Source: Crotalaria pallida
Taxonomy: Eukaryota > Streptophyta > Magnoliopsida > Fabales > Fabaceae
Assembly: GCA_037953625.1 (NCBI GenBank)
Contig: CM075656.1
Coordinates: 82,603,001 to 82,667,000 of the forward strand
Length of the DNA stretch: 64,000 bases
Reading direction: 5' to 3'
The position numbers were made by a program, and so were the translations under genes. This document shows, in pieces, positions 10,158 to 22,953 of the stretch. The notes beneath the pieces are model-generated. The model had not been told where the DNA came from. It made no database searches and was given only the letters and a program-made list of their open reading frames with translations. Position 1 is the stretch's first letter. Each line of letters starts with the position of its first letter.

Positions 10158-10388
10158 TTGCTTTATAATTCTCCTCTATATTTAATTGCAAACATATTTC
10201 TAACATCAAATTTTTTTGTGGATGTATATTTTACATGAGAAAATTTAAAAGTGAACATAAGCTCTCGTCACTCCATTTCGAAATACCAAATAATTAGATA
10301 TGCAACGTAGCATATAATATTCTACTCTTTTCTAATTTTTGAAAAGTAAAAAAAATAAGGGAGATAGCCTTAATTATAAATTATTGGT
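9735..10388. repeat. Diverged ~160-bp direct duplication
   Basis: About 9735-9900 and 10225-10388 share an ordered series of blocks: CATGAGAAAATTT, AAGCTCT, CTCCATTTC, the ACTCT..TTCTAATTTT region and finally GCCTTAATTATAAATT. The copies are clearly diverged. Between them lies a (CT)n(TA)n microsatellite at about 10109-10157. Confidence 0.65.
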
Positions 10389-12960
10389 GAAGATAATGGA
10401 AAGAATATAGCAAAGAAGATGAAAAAATTTGATGTTTGAGAATTGAAAGTTGGGGTTTAAGAATGGGAATAAATAGTGGAGGATCAGAGGAAAATCAGGT
10501 TGGGGTTTCTTCTTGAAACAAATTCCCCTCATGAAGGGTAATTTTAGGTTTTTTTTAACTTCTAACAGGTTCAAAAATATTTTTATGGAAAAAAAAATCT
10601 CAGTTTTATATTTGTATTAACATTGGGTTGCAGCCGAATTAACCTTGAGGTCCATTTGTTGAACTTTTTGGGCTAAGTGAAATGACCCAAAGGTTGTGTT
10701 GTCCATGAGTATATGGCCCAAAATCTTGGGATTTGATTTTTGGCCCATTAGTGAGTTTTTGCTCCCAATTTTATAATTTCAGTCACTGGAAGTGTTTTTT
10801 GTCAATGAAAAGACAGAAAAGAAAAAGATATTTTTCCGTGAGGAATGGGGGCCAGCTTTCCAGATTTGTTTTCGCCATGATATACCGTATTTTTGTCTTT
10901 GACTTGGCTGGGTTAGTTTTTACACCATATTCAGTCAGGGAGAAGATTAAATATTGTGCTAAAGAAGTGTGATTGATAAAAAAAAATGTTAATTTATTAA
11001 ATTTAAAATTAAATTTGTTATGGTTTTATCAATCACAATCTTGTGTCACCTCAAAATTAAAAAAAAAAAATCAGAATCTTGTGACACATCAAGTTGCACA
11101 AAACATGGAATAACAGTGATGTTTATTTTTACTTGAGTGTATTGATTATTATTTCTCACTTATCTATATAATTGAACGAGTCCCATATGTATATTTGATA
11201 AAAGGAATGCATTGGAGAAATTTTTATTAAGAGAAAATAGCATATGAATGGATAGTGTAAAGTTTTTTTTTTAATTATTTTTTATATTATTGACATATCA
11301 TGTATCAATCATAAATTAATATTAATTGATTTGCAAGTAAAAATAGTACAAATGGATGATGGATATTACATTATTAGTATTAAAAAAAAATTATACTATC
11401 AATACATATATATTAAACTCTTTTATTTGTACAGTTTCGATTTCTAATGCAAGAAAAAAAATCCAAAAACATACTTATTAAAAAAATTTAGTTTAAAACA
11501 TTTAATTTTAATATCATTACTTAAAATTACCCTTCACGAGGGGAACTTGTTTCAAGAAAAATAAAAAAACATTTGTTGAATATATTTGAAATAAATATGA
11601 ATTATATTAAGGGTAATTTAGGGATGATGATATTTAATATAGTAGAATTAGTGAAAATTTACTAATATTTCTATCTCACACATGAGTTTTTTTTTCCCAC
11701 TAATATTTAAGATCGGAGAAAATACTTATTCTACCATTTAATTAACCAAACGATTCACGTCTTAATTTTATTAAATTTCAAATGTATTCTAAGACAATTT
11801 TATAATCGGAAATTACAATGAATATATATTACAGTAGAAATAGTGATTTATGATTATGTCCTCTAAGTTATTATCATATTTTAATTTTGTCCTAAAATAT
11901 TTTTTTAATTTAATCGTTTTAATTATTTTTATTTCGTAATTCTCTTTATTCTCAACAAAAATTAACAATTCTAGTATCATTTAGTTTAAAATTAAAAAAA
12001 AAATCTAAAAAAAAACTTATACACTACTTTTTCTAAATTGTACTATTAAAAAAATTAAGAGTGATTCGAGGAAAAAAAAACTTTTAGTAACCAAATTTAA
12101 AAAAAAAATTAAAATGGAATTGAAATTCAAAAATAATCCAAAAAGTAAAATCTGATCAAACAAATTTCCATAGGAATCGACTTCAAGAAATCCAGTCTAC
12201 TTCAAAACGATCATAGCCAGAATCTAAGTTACACTATTACCACTAGTCTGATCTTAAACGATTTGACGTACGTAATAATGAATATAATGCTAAAACTTAA
12301 TCCAATTATTAGTTGTCAATTGTCATTTCACTTAGTTGAAGATTTCAGTGGCCAACCTCCAAAACCGTGTCTTCTCTTAGGTTGAATCTCTAGCTAGCTA
12401 TTCGATAGCATCCGCGTTTCTCGATTAAGAAGATCAGCTAATGTATGTGGACTACATATATCACCAGCATCCACTAAAAGACATGGCCAAAAACAAAAGA
12501 AAATTGATTTATGAAATAGACAAAGGGGCTAAAACAAAATGGACAAGTTCAGGGAAGCACGCTCTGGATAATGATTCATTTCAAATTCGCAAAAAAAAAA
12601 TAATTAAAGGATACTGGTATACAGTATGAGAAGGAAACAAAGCGGTCATATTGCAATGGATGCTCTTTAGTCTGCATTCAAGGTATTAAAAATTGAGATA
12701 ACCAAGAAATGGGAATTGAAGTTCATGTCACACTTTTATTTGAAAATATTAGTTGATATTACATCATGACATCATCCGTAATTCCGTAGTTTAAATCAAT
12801 AAAATATGACATATAGCAAAATGTAATAAAAAATTAAAAAATAATAAAATGAATAAGTGATTATTTTCATTCATTTCATGTTGTTATTGGTTTCGGTGAT
12901 TGAGACCAATAAAATTTAATACATAGCAAAATAAGAAGCTGAAACAATAAAATGAAGACT
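10389..12960. other. AT-rich intergenic DNA
   Basis: No gene, tRNA or complete element recognised. Open frames such as 10733-10972 and 12441-12629 have no recognisable similarity and match the background. Around 12780-12960 two short related segments (both with ATAKAGCAAAAT and AATAAAATGAA) suggest local duplication. Confidence 0.5.
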
Positions 12961-13490
12961 TGATTATATTTTATCCTTTATCTTATTTTTAATATTCAGT
13001 TTGGTTAATAATTTTTTTAATTTTTTTGTTTTTTATATTTTTACAAAAAATTCAATTTGGTTTTTCCGTCATAGCAATCGAAATATTTTCACTCATTATC
13101 AAAAACTGAAAAATGTTGTCTAAATCTGAAAAAATTTCATCCCACTACTAGCCTAAGGCTGTGAATAGTGGTGTTGTTTCGTCAATGGTGAAGCAAACTG
13201 TTTCGCGATAATGGTTGATCAATAGGGACATAGATGATACTATGATAGAGATATGAACAGAGATAACAGTCGAAACTCTATCGATGAAGCCATAGAAATA
13301 TATGTAAAGATCTATCAGTGAAGTGAAATGATAATGAGTGTAAATATTTCGAGTAAAACTAACATTTTGATGACGAAATGACTAAATTGAATTTTTAAAA
13401 ATAAAATAAAGGAAAAAAAAGTAAAAAAGAAATAAAAATTAAAGTAAATATTGAAAATGAGATAAAAAACAAAATTTAACTAAACCTAAA
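12961..13490. mobile_element. Foldback/MITE-like repeat, copy 1
   Basis: Collinear with 48430-48965. Both begin with a T-rich TTTATCTTATTTTTAA... arm, continue through CAATTTGG and TTGAAAAATGTT-type blocks, share GGTTGATC.ATA.GGACATAGATGA and end in an A-rich arm complementary to the start (AAAATGAGATAAAAAACAAA). Two copies in 64 kb with complementary ends indicate a non-autonomous inverted-repeat element. A clear target-site duplication was not found. Confidence 0.6.
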
Positions 13491-13941
13491 ATAAATAAAT
13501 GATTATTTTTACTGCATATATGGCACTATTGTTGTTTTGGATCGGACCACCAATAATGCGTGATTATCAAATAGTACTGTATCAACTAATTGCCTTCAAA
13601 TAAATGAGTACTAGTAAATAATGATTTTCTTGCTTTTAAGTTTGCAAATTTGTTTGCATCGTCTTGCCAAGCATGCACACGTGCACTATTTTTGGTGATA
13701 TTTGACCTTATAGACTTATAGAGTCGTATCATATCAAGTGAAGAAAAGTGAGTGCGATGCAAATACTATATACTATGCAGTTGTGAACAAGCTACTAAAT
13801 GACGCACCATCGGTATTTGTTATAAGACCGCACATGCCCTGAAGCTGCTCAGAAAGAATGGCCACTTTTCCAAATGATAAGATCAAACCCTCATACTCAA
13901 TGCCCAATTATTGCACTCGTGTTAGGTAATCTCAAAATTGC

Positions 13942-14637
13942 TAATGCAATAAATTGATTTTTGAAGGAGAAAATTTCTCTCTTCAAGGCTCGCTGAATAC
14001 AATCTGGTCTAAACACCGTGAGATAATTAATTCCAATCAACAAGATGTTACAAACCTAAAGCAGAAATATGCACGTTCAAGTACAGCCATTAAATGGCGT
14101 TGTTCACCTCACCAGTGGATAAAATTAAGTAATGATGGCTATGTTATTTGACAAAATAATGAAGTCACTTGTGGTGGAGTTTTAAGAGATGATAATAGTG
14201 ATTTTCTTTGTGCTTTTGCTTGTAGATTTGGCAGAGTTTTTATCACTCAAGCGAAGCTTTGGGAAATTTTTCATGGGATGAAGCTTGCGCTATCTCGAGG
14301 CTTTAGGCGTGTGATCATTGAGACTGATTCTCAATATAATGTTCAGCAAAATTCATAAACGATGGTTGTCTAACTACCCATCCGTGTCATCCAATCATAA
14401 GTGCCATAAAAAACTTGATGCAGCTAGGTGATTTTATTTGTACTCATACTTTTCGGGAAGTAAATTCAGTTGATGATGCTTTGACAAAATATGGGCACAC
14501 ATAAACTATAATTTTAGGATTTTTGATGTTGTTCATAATTTTCTTAATTGACACCTCTTGGGAAATGCTATAGCCTTTGAGAAATTAAAGGTGGCTAGGT
14601 TGCTGTTTTTTTGTTTTTTTTCTGTCCATAAAAAAAA
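13942..14637 (+). mobile_element. 5'-truncated L1-type LINE with RNase H domain
   Basis: Flanked by a perfect 17-bp duplication GGTAATCTCAAAATTGC (13925-13941 and 14638-14654). The 696-bp insert ends in T-rich then A-rich sequence. It encodes a degenerate C-terminal RNase H-like domain: WIKLSNDG, a stop, then CGGVLRDD, KLALSRGFRRVIIETDS and further stops. This matches the plant RNase H domain found at the end of many L1-type LINEs. The start is arbitrary (5' truncation during target-primed reverse transcription). It is not functional. Confidence 0.88.
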
Positions 14638-14654
14638 GGTAATCTCAAAATTGC

Positions 14655-15063
14655 ACAGTCATGAAAACAAACTCAATATAAATTAAATATTTTTTGAGTT
14701 TAATTAATGGGGTATGTGTTGACAAAATAAAGAAATTTATGTTGTGAGCACATCATTAATAACAAGAAATTATTAGGTAATGTTATCCTGAACACATTCA
14801 AACTATTAATTATATACTTATACATTCAAGTATTCTTAATACAAAAATGTATAATAAACAATGGTTTGCTGGGATGCATAACTAGTTATACTATTGATTT
14901 GATCGCTTAATAATTTTTTCATCCTCCACGCTTAGTGTAAGGTTATTCTAATAATCCCCACTATTTGCTGTCAAAATTCTAAATTTGTTGGGAGGAGCAC
15001 CAGACGGTAAGTCACGATCAAAACTATTGCTGCTAGAGGTGCCGCTGCTATGTTTTATTTCAA
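14655..15063. other. AT-rich spacer between LINE and Helitron
   Basis: Nothing recognisable. Confidence 0.5.
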
Positions 15064-15659
15064 CTAGTAAGCAAGTCCGTGCGATGCACGGACGAAACAT
15101 GGTAACCTATAATTAATTGATATAGTCACATTTTTAAAATTTAAATATTCATCGCAATTCTTTAACCACCAATACCTAATATTTATATTTATCACAATAA
15201 TTTAATTCAAATAGTTTAATCACCAATAGCTAATATTTATATTTTTTATTATGATTATTATTATTAATAATATTATTATTAGTATTATTGTTTATTATTT
15301 ATTATATTAAATATTAATTAATTATTAATTATTACTTATTTATTATATTGATTGTTGATGGTTATTTTATACATTTTATTATATTGTTATATTGTATTGT
15401 TATTATATATAGTTATATTGTTATTATTATATAGTTATTATTATATACTTATATTCTTATATTGAATAGATATTTTTTGGGCCTTGTGAATTTTTTTTAA
15501 AGAGGTCCAATTTTACGTGAACATTTCTATAATGCTTTTTAAAGATGCCCAATTTTAAAATGTTGTATAACCTCATCTCAACGCTAGGGTTTGTTCATTA
15601 GTTTGTCTCCGTCGCTTAAAGAGGAAGGGAGCTCCTCTTTTGCAGTGAACATTGAACAT

Positions 15660-17436
15660 TTAAAGAAATACAAAATTGAACTTTTTCATACGAGGAATAT
15701 CAATATTTCCAAGTCCAGTTGATGTACAAACATTCTCTTTGTTATCTGATCTCCTAGTTATTGGAGTTGCATAACTATCTTGAGGAATATCATGACTGAT
15801 CTTTGTTCCAACCTCTCCTTCAAAATTTGCACTATTTTCTTGACTACAGTGCAAGCATTCTGCATTAAATGATACTTACTTAATCAATGAAACTACCAGC
15901 AAAGTACATTACAATTATTCAAAATTATTGTTCATTAGTAAATCTATTCAGTTAGGGATTGTAACTTACCAGTTTCGATAACAAAATCCTGGTCTAACCT
16001 TAATTGATTATCTTCCTGAAAATTACTTCCATTAACATTCTGCACATGTAAAGAAAATTTCCTTCTCCTTCGTGAAGACGACACTGGCAATATAAAATCA
16101 ATAACAATTAGTAGTGAACATTGCACATTTATAAAAATAAGAAAATTGAACTTTTTCATACCAGGAATATCAATATTTCTAAGTGCAGCTGATGTACAAA
16201 CATTCTCTTTGTTATTTGAACTCCTAGTTTTGCATCCATATTTTGAGCAATATTATGACCGATATTAGTTCCTCTATCTCCTTCAAAATTTGCATTATTT
16301 TCTTCATTCCAGTGCAACAAATCTGCATTAAATGGCACCAAGAAAATTCACTAAAAGATTACGCATAGACTATCCAAATGATAAATAACATTCCCTGCTA
16401 CTTGGGTTTGTTTCGTACCATTTTAGTACTGAGCTGCTATTCTAACTTTCTTTGTTTAGAATCTCCACCAATTGTTAAATTAATACTTTGATCATCTAAA
16501 TTACAACTTCGTTTCCTAGTGAAAGAGCACTCTGCAATTATATTAGGAATAACAATTATTAACATCTACTGAACAATGGTATAAAAAAAATTGGAGGAGA
16601 TTTTTGTAATTAGAAGTTGATATGGATATACCTCCACTATTTAAAGAAGATGGAATAACACTGATGTCCTCAAAATCTTTTGAAAGAAACCTTACAAAGC
16701 GATCATCACCATTATTCTGAAAGATACCTTTCAATCATCTTCGACTTGCATTAATTGTATTTGTAAGATCAGATAGTGCACTTCGACTACCCGTTGATTT
16801 AACATAATTATCACCTGCAAAAAATGGTGCAACACAATTATCAATGAAGTTCAGAAAATACATAATCCATACTAAATCAATTACAACAATACCTGATACA
16901 TTCATCTAATTTGTTGGATCAAAATTGTGTTGTAAATTCAAACGTGTATCACTGACTGACAATTTTGAGCTCAAAATAGTTCTACCAGGTTGCAGCCTCC
17001 GCATAGATGTTGGAGTCAACATTTTAGCTGTAATATCTTATTTACTGAAGCATGTTTTCAAAATGTAAACTAAAAGAACCATTAAAAAACATTTTAGGTG
17101 CAATGTTTACCTGATTTAGGAGTCAAAACTGAATCGCATGACTTCCCTTGACAAATTTCATTAGAATTATTCTCTGAAATGATGGTCGATCACATTTAGA
17201 AATCTTGTAGTTCAATAGCTTAAAAACATGCTACGATCATAAAGACATAGATTTCAAGTTTCTACATTTCAACAAAAAAATTAAAGAACCAATGTCCAAA
17301 AATAACAACATCAACTTATGGATTCTAAACAACCATGGAGGAATTGCAAAAAATTGAGATTATTGAACTGCGAGTTACCTTCCACGTCTTCTTCCATTCC
17401 CTCCCGATTTTTCAAGCTGCACAAATGACCTTCCAT
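15660..17436 (-). pseudogene. Exon-like remnants inside the Helitron
   Basis: A row of short minus-strand open segments with splice-like edges. The first starts at ATG 17436 (MEGHLCSLKNREGMEEDVE) and meets a donor GAAG/GTAACT at 17379. Others lie at about 17176-17110, 17030-16910, 16734-16543, 16341-16156, 16159-15944 and 15854-15660. Several end in basic or Ser-rich text (SSRRRRKFSLHVQNVN). Two of the last ones are duplicates of each other. I do not recognise the protein; the location suggests the variable N-terminal part upstream of a lost RepHel region, but this is inference. Stops and frame changes make a functional product unlikely. Confidence 0.4.
15665..16340. repeat. Segmental duplication within the Helitron (~475-bp offset)
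   Basis: 15665-15880 and about 16140-16340 are clearly related. Both contain ATTGAACTTTTTCATAC, AGGAATATCAATATTT, GATGTACAAACATTCTCTTT, CTCCTTCAAAATTTGCA and TCTGCATTAAATG in order, with roughly 85% agreement by eye. An exon plus flanking intron was duplicated in tandem. Confidence 0.85.
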
Positions 17437-17816
17437 TAACTTCTGAAAAGAAGGTGACACTTTTTTGTGAATGTATTTTTTTTTCTTTTTTGCTCATTGA
17501 AGGAACGATTATGCAGTAGTATAGTAGCACAATAATGGCAGTAAGGTGGAACACAGAGTAAGTGACTTTTCACTTTCTCCACCAAGCTCGAAATAAGATA
17601 CTACCTTCAGGGAAAGAAGAAAGGTGCGAACATAGAAAATGGGCCAACTAAAAAATTTGGGCCTCTTATTAGTTGATTGTTTACTTTTCCTGTAGCTTCC
17701 TCAACAATAAAGTTAAGAACGTGATTAGCAAAGTGATTAGTGCAATTAATGAGTGCTTAGACGGGAATTCTTTATAGTTATGTATTAATCCCATTTGGAT
17801 TTATATATAGTATTGA

Positions 17817-18114
17817 TAACGATTGTCATTGTTATTATCAAGATTGTCATTGCAATGATAATCGTTGTCATTGTAGATAATCTTAACTTATTGTGATAGC
17901 AATTGTTATCACTATTTTTATGTTTTAGCAACGAGAGTACTTGTCGCTATTCTAGACTCATCAGAAACGAAATTATCCCAGTTATTGATAATAATTTGTA
18001 GCAATAATGTAAGCACTTTTAATTTCTAAATATTTAAATATCGAAGCTATAGGTATGTTAAACATCATTTAAATTTTGTGAAAAATAATCCCCTTTCTTA
18101 TAAAATAATAGGAG
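17817..18114. other. AT-rich spacer
   Basis: Low-complexity runs of ATTGTCATTG / TGATAATCGTTG; nothing else seen. Confidence 0.5.
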
Positions 18115-18219
18115 TCCGCGTAAGACAACCCAGTTGGTAGTTGCAGGGACACTTAGGATTTCCCCCTCCCCACGTCATGGTTCTAGTCCGACCTCTCATG
18201 TAAAAAAAATAATAATAAA
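18115..18219 (+). mobile_element. SINE, family A, copy 1
   Basis: Flanked by a perfect 15-bp duplication ATAAAATAATAGGAG (18100-18114 and 18220-18234). The head has a pol III A-box-like ACCCAGTTGGTAGTTGCAGG and a B-box-like GGTTCTAGTCC, and the tail is A-rich. A tRNA-derived SINE of about 105 bp, related to the copy at 50253-50361. Confidence 0.9.
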
Positions 18220-18399
18220 ATAAAATAATAGGAGCGTGGAAGCAATTATTTTACAAATCATCCCAATCAAAGAAACTGGTTTATAATCTTCAATTTATTT
18301 GGACAGGGTTATTCTTTTTAGAAACCAGATGGACTAAAGACACATTGGCACCCCTTTATTATTAATTTTCCATTGCTGTGGAACACGTATAAACATCAT

Positions 18400-19000
18400 C
18401 TTTAACACTTTGTTTGGTTGGGGTGCTTTTGGAAGGAGAGAAAACAAGGAGTTGGTTAAGGTGCTTTTGGGAGGAGAGAAAACAAGGAGAAAACAAGTTT
18501 TCTCCTTGTTTGATACTACATGAGAGAAAATGAGGGGGAGAAAATGAGGTGGGTTCCATCAGAAAAATATTTATCTCCCCCATAAAAAAGAGATTGGGAG
18601 TAAAATGAGTTTTGACATGTAAAATTACCTATCTGTCATTCATTTATTCACTTTACTTGATTGTTTTTTTTTTAAATTAATTAGAAAAAAAATAAAGGTT
18701 TTTATTTTATAAAAAAATTGTTTTATTTTTAATATTTTGGACTTAGAATTTTTAACATGTAATAAAAAATTGAAGTAAAAAACAATTTTTGGCTATGTTA
18801 AATATACATACATGTGAAAAAAAATTATTTATTTCTATTTTGTAAAACAAGGGTTTAGTTGTCTTTTGATAAATTTGTTGTTTTCTTTCTTTCCTCTTTT
18901 CTCTCCAACCAAACGAAAGGAAAGAAAAATCAACTTTTCTCTCTTCCCCATTTCTTCACATTTTTCTTATACCAAACAACCACAAAATTTATCCAAAATT
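18400..19000. repeat. Probable foldback element with GTTTGGTTGG ends
   Basis: The left part (TTTGTTTGGTTGGGGTGCTTTTGG, split by eye into arms; then GAGAGAAAACAAGGAG twice) is complementary in style to the right part (CTCTCCAACCAAACGAAAG and ACCAAACAACC). Such purine/pyrimidine-mirrored arms are common in plant non-autonomous DNA elements. No target-site duplication was identified, so the borders are approximate. Confidence 0.4.
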
Positions 19001-19242
19001 ACCCCTATAATTGTTATTAAGATTTTAAAAAGTGTTAACTTAATAGGGGTGTTTTTGGAAAGAAGTAATTAAATGTTATTAGAAATTGGAAAATAGTATT
19101 ATAAATAGGATATTTTTTTTGCTTAAAAGAGTTTTACAAATATGAATAATCGGAGGGAGTATAACTTTACTAGGATTAAAATAGACCGGAAAATTTAGAG
19201 GGATTAATTATAAAATTGACTTTATTCATGAGGATATAGATT

Positions 19243-19463
19243 TTTTTTTTTTTAATATGGAAACCTTTTTATTCAAGAGGAAACGGGGACCAACATGTGA
19301 CCTTGAAGATTTCCATTGTCCGAGACTCAATCACTCTAAGGCTAGAGATGCTACATGATATGCAACTTTTATTTGCTTGCCTATTTACGTAGTGGAAATC
19401 ATAAAATAGAAAGTAACTTGGTTTGTTGATGCACAAGTTCCTTAGAACGAACCATTGAACCAT
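19243..19463 (-). pseudogene. LINE C-terminal (RNase H-like) remnant
   Basis: A T-tract at 19243-19254 is followed on the minus strand by a 64-residue frame with VNRQANKSCISCSISSLRVI. This has the pattern 'REAN..AH.LA' typical of the end of the RNase H domain in plant LINEs, and the poly(A) is in the right place for a minus-strand insertion. No clear duplication is seen at the far end. Confidence 0.45.
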
Positions 19464-19827
19464 AGATCTTTATGAAGATGTATGCCGTAAATGAAGTAGC
19501 ATATATGGTGATGATATACTCATGTTTACATCAACGTACGGTAGGTACACTTTTATATACACGATAGAATAGTATATGGAACCAACTCGATGTTCTTTCC
19601 GAAACAAATTACGTAGATTTTTGGATCCTATCTCAATCAATCTTTAACTTTCTATGATTATCACTTAGGAGTTAGGACGGAGGGGGAAAGGAGGACAGAT
19701 TCATGGTTTTGCTTTTACTCTTTGTGGCTAGCATTTTGTACCATGTCGAATTCAAGAACTGCACCCATGCATGATTGCTTTTTATAGTTAAAAAGAAAAA
19801 GTGTAAAATTGGCTTGATTACTTGAAG

Positions 19828-19828
<1 letters not shown>

Positions 19829-19892
<64 letters not shown>

Positions 19893-19893
19893 A
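19829..19893. repeat. (AT)n(AG)n microsatellite
   Basis: Uninterrupted TA repeats pass directly into GA repeats. Other long TA tracts: 25545-25567, 27147-27172, 28614-28652, 29787-29804, 37360-37385, 44589-44633, 50527-50577 and 51763-51799. Confidence 0.95.
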
Positions 19894-20188
19894 TTAGAAT
19901 GTATCCCAATAACTCATCAGTGATAGATCTTAGATCCCTCCCGAATGTGTATTCGATCTCTGGTGGTCACTTGTTGGAGAAACAAGAGTGTGAGAGATAC
20001 TGATATATAGCATTGGTGATAAGATGACTGAATTGAATGACACACAGATGAGCATGCAAGCTGTAGGGCATAAATGTATGTTGTCCTCTCCGTTCACCGC
20101 TCTTTTCTTGATTCCCATCAATCATCGTTCAATTCAGGAAGTCGGATAGTACAGTACTTAAATTTTTAAGAACTTGACATTTTTAAAC

Positions 20189-20356
20189 CATGCAACCAAA
20201 TTTTGGATGGTTGCACAACAATCATTAATAATTGTTTGATACGTCAGCTAATGAAGTTCTAAGTTACTGCCATGTCAGCTCAAATTAGCTGATTTATCAA
20301 ACAAACATTAGTTCACTAAGGGATTGTTTTGCAACCATCCATAATTTGGTTACATG
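20189..20356. mobile_element. Short MITE with ~35-bp terminal inverted repeats
   Basis: The left arm CATGCAACCAAATTTTGGAT (continuing GGTTGCACAACAATC) and the complement of the right arm (CATGTAACCAAATTATGGAT, GGTTGCAAAACAATC) agree at all but a few positions. The centre of about 100 bp is AT-rich. No coding content. The superfamily was not resolved, since no clear duplication is visible. Confidence 0.7.
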
Positions 20357-21329
20357 AAAGTAGTGCCCTATTTTTAATTCAAATATATTATTTGAATATA
20401 AAGAGTTAATAAAGAGTTAATAATTAATATTCAAGCTTGACAAAAGTGACTGGTGGTAAACAAAAGAAAAGGTGTCATTTTCTTTTTTTTAACCAAAATG
20501 AAAGTTGTCAACCTTAGCTTGATATCAACTCTGCATATTCAAATAACATATTTGTTTTTTATTTAGTAAGTAATTTTGCTCAAATCGAACTCGATCACTA
20601 TAAACACCAAAGCCTTCCTTATCGAGTAAAGTTCCGCTAATTAATCGAAGGTCAAACCTAAGTGATAGACACTTAAAATTTTAGTAGTGGGGTATGAGAT
20701 ATATAATACTCCTTGTATAAATATGTAAATCGATTTTCTAATGTATGTTCATATTACATATGTTAAGATAATTTAAAAAAGTTAACTCGAATATAAATAG
20801 TTTGTCTAAAATTTTGAGATATGATATTTTGAATTTTTTTTTTTATAAAAATTAAGATATATTTAACATGTCCGTTAGGGCACACATAAAAAAACTCCTC
20901 TAAACCTTTGGCACATGCCCATACTAACACACATTTGGGTCTGTTTCTGTGTGTCAATAGGCGCGATTGATCGACATTTCTATTTTTGGGTTTTTGACGT
21001 AATTAATTATCCGGATTGAACTATATTTTTATAAGCTTTGCTTCAATTGATAAAAGTGACTATTAATCCACAATTTTATTTTTGGGCCTATGATCATAAA
21101 GTAATAGAATTTATGCAATTTTTTTGAGATTGATAAAGAACACTTTATTTTTATGAATTAGCTTAGTGTTTGATGTAAGAGTCATATATAAGTCACTTGC
21201 ATATCATCCATGAGTTTTCAAGTGGGAAAATATTTCCTATATATAATATTGTATTGAATGTTGTCTTTCTTTTGTAATTGTCATTTTGTTGTGTACTTGT
21301 ACCAAATCATCAAATTTGGTAGGTTTGTC
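20357..21329. other. AT-rich DNA without recognised genes
   Basis: Open frame 20763-20957 (minus) has no recognisable similarity. Nothing else stands out. Confidence 0.45.
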
Positions 21330-21602
21330 AGGATCGGATCTCCGATGTGCATAAGATGTTCTGCATAATAGTGATATATCATATTTATAAACAAATGCTG
21401 GATTTTAGTGTAAGACCACAACAGAGATTATGCAATACACACGGATATCATTTCTACCTTGTTACAATATAGGAAGTATTTGACGAAAATCTCCACCAAT
21501 TATCATGAGGAATTTTATTTAATGTTCGATGTAGTGCTTCCAAAGCATATCTGCTGTTTTCCATAGGCGCTTCTTTCCAAATGATTATTGATGTTTGCAT
21601 AA

Positions 21603-22776
21603 GGGCATCCATGGCTGAGTCATACCTTAAGACTCATCAGACTCCGACACATAAGTATTATATCATCATTCTGCAATTAGACTCAACTTCAGACTTTTTA
21701 TATCTTCCACCACCTCAGCAAAGTCTTAACATCAGACTTACCAAACATGCATCATCATTACATCATCATGTACTTTTATGCATAGTTTTATTTCAATAAT
21801 ACTTTTATAATACAATTTCAATAATATTAATTACGTAGAATTTATAAAAATAATCCAAAATAATATTTAAATATTAAAATTAAATTTTTGTAATACAAAT
21901 TCAATACTCCCTCCGGTCCTATATATAGGACATACTTAACCGTATTCCCCGGACCAAGGAAAGTAGTTAGTTTTAATTTGTGAATTTTATGAGATTATAT
22001 TGTAACATTACAATTTTACCCTTCCACTCTACTTGGAAAGTTCACATTCATTAATGAATAACAAAAAAACATAGTTAGTCAAAGCATTTAATAAGGACAA
22101 AAAAGAGAAAAAACAATTAATGATGCATAGGAAATATAAAGTGTCATATATATAGAAACAAAGATTTCTTCTAGAATTGAAGGTACCCTATATATAAGAC
22201 TAGAGGGAGTAATATTAATTACGTAGAATTTATAAAAATAATCTAAAATAATATTTAAATATTAAAATTAAATAAAATTTATTACAGTAATTAATGGTAC
22301 CAACTAAAAATTATAAAATACATAATTCAAATTCTTATAATTCTTATTTTTATTTATTATTTATTTATTTGAATATAAAATATGTATTTTTATTTATTTA
22401 TTTATTTATTTTTCCATAACAATACAATATATTTAAGAATAAAAGAGAAAAATTATATATTTAAAAATATTATTTTTATTTTTTAAAAAATATTATTATT
22501 ATTACTATTTGTAATTATTATTTATTATTTATTTATTATTATTATTTATTTATTTATTTTTAATAATATTTATTTATTATTATTATTATTATTTGTTTAT
22601 TAGGGTATTATAAAGTAAAAATGAGGAAAAAGACAAAAAAAAGTCCCACAGAGTCTTAAGTTGAGTCTGTACTCTCCGCCAGATTTTGAAGATTAGCAGA
22701 GTTTTGAGAGAGTTTGGAAGAAAATCTGAACTTAAAACTCTCCACCAGACTCTCTCGAGACTTTGCTGTGATGCCC
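21603..22776. mobile_element. PIF/Harbinger-type MITE, copy 1 (with nested Stowaway)
   Basis: Flanked by the 3-bp duplication TAA (21600-21602 and 22777-22779). The ends are GGGCATCCATGGCTGAGTC at the left and the complement of GGGCATCACAGCAAAGTC at the right. Inside is an AT-rich body collinear with 49219-50135. There is no transposase. A 3-bp TWA duplication is typical of PIF/Harbinger. It interrupts the helicase remnant and is itself interrupted at 21907. Confidence 0.85.
21907..22209. mobile_element. Stowaway-type MITE nested in the Harbinger MITE
   Basis: TA on both sides (21905-21906 and 22210-22211). The ends are CTCCCTCCGGTCCTATATAT and, complementary, ATATAAGACTAGAGGGAG. About 300 bp, non-coding. 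A ~62-bp stretch of the host element appears on both sides (21821-21886 and 22211-22272), so the local structure includes a duplication as well as the insertion. Confidence 0.85.
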
Positions 22777-22953
22777 TAATTAGCATTGCAAGATCAGATA
22801 ATTTTGGTATATAGCATGAAGAATTAGACTTTGGATTAAGAGGTATCTTAAATTAAGAATGTGTAGTGCAACCATCAGATACCAGTGTCGTAGCTTTCCG
22901 AGATGTGCTAGTGGCTAGGTTAATCAATTTTTTTACTTCTCAAAGTTGCAATT

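Larger units (their letters stand above)
15064..17816 (-). mobile_element. Helitron, 2753 bp, both ends visible
   Basis: On the minus strand the 5' end reads TCAATACTATATATAAATCC, preceded by host A (17817). The 3' end has a perfect hairpin GTCCGTGCATCGCACGGAC, then TTGCTTA and the terminal CTAG, followed by host T (15063). 5'-TC, a 3' hairpin plus CTRR, and insertion between A and T without duplication are the defining Helitron features. Inside are only short minus-strand exon-like pieces; no Rep (HUH) or helicase domain is visible, so it is non-autonomous. Adjacent 15.2-15.5 kb is almost pure AT. Confidence 0.88.
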
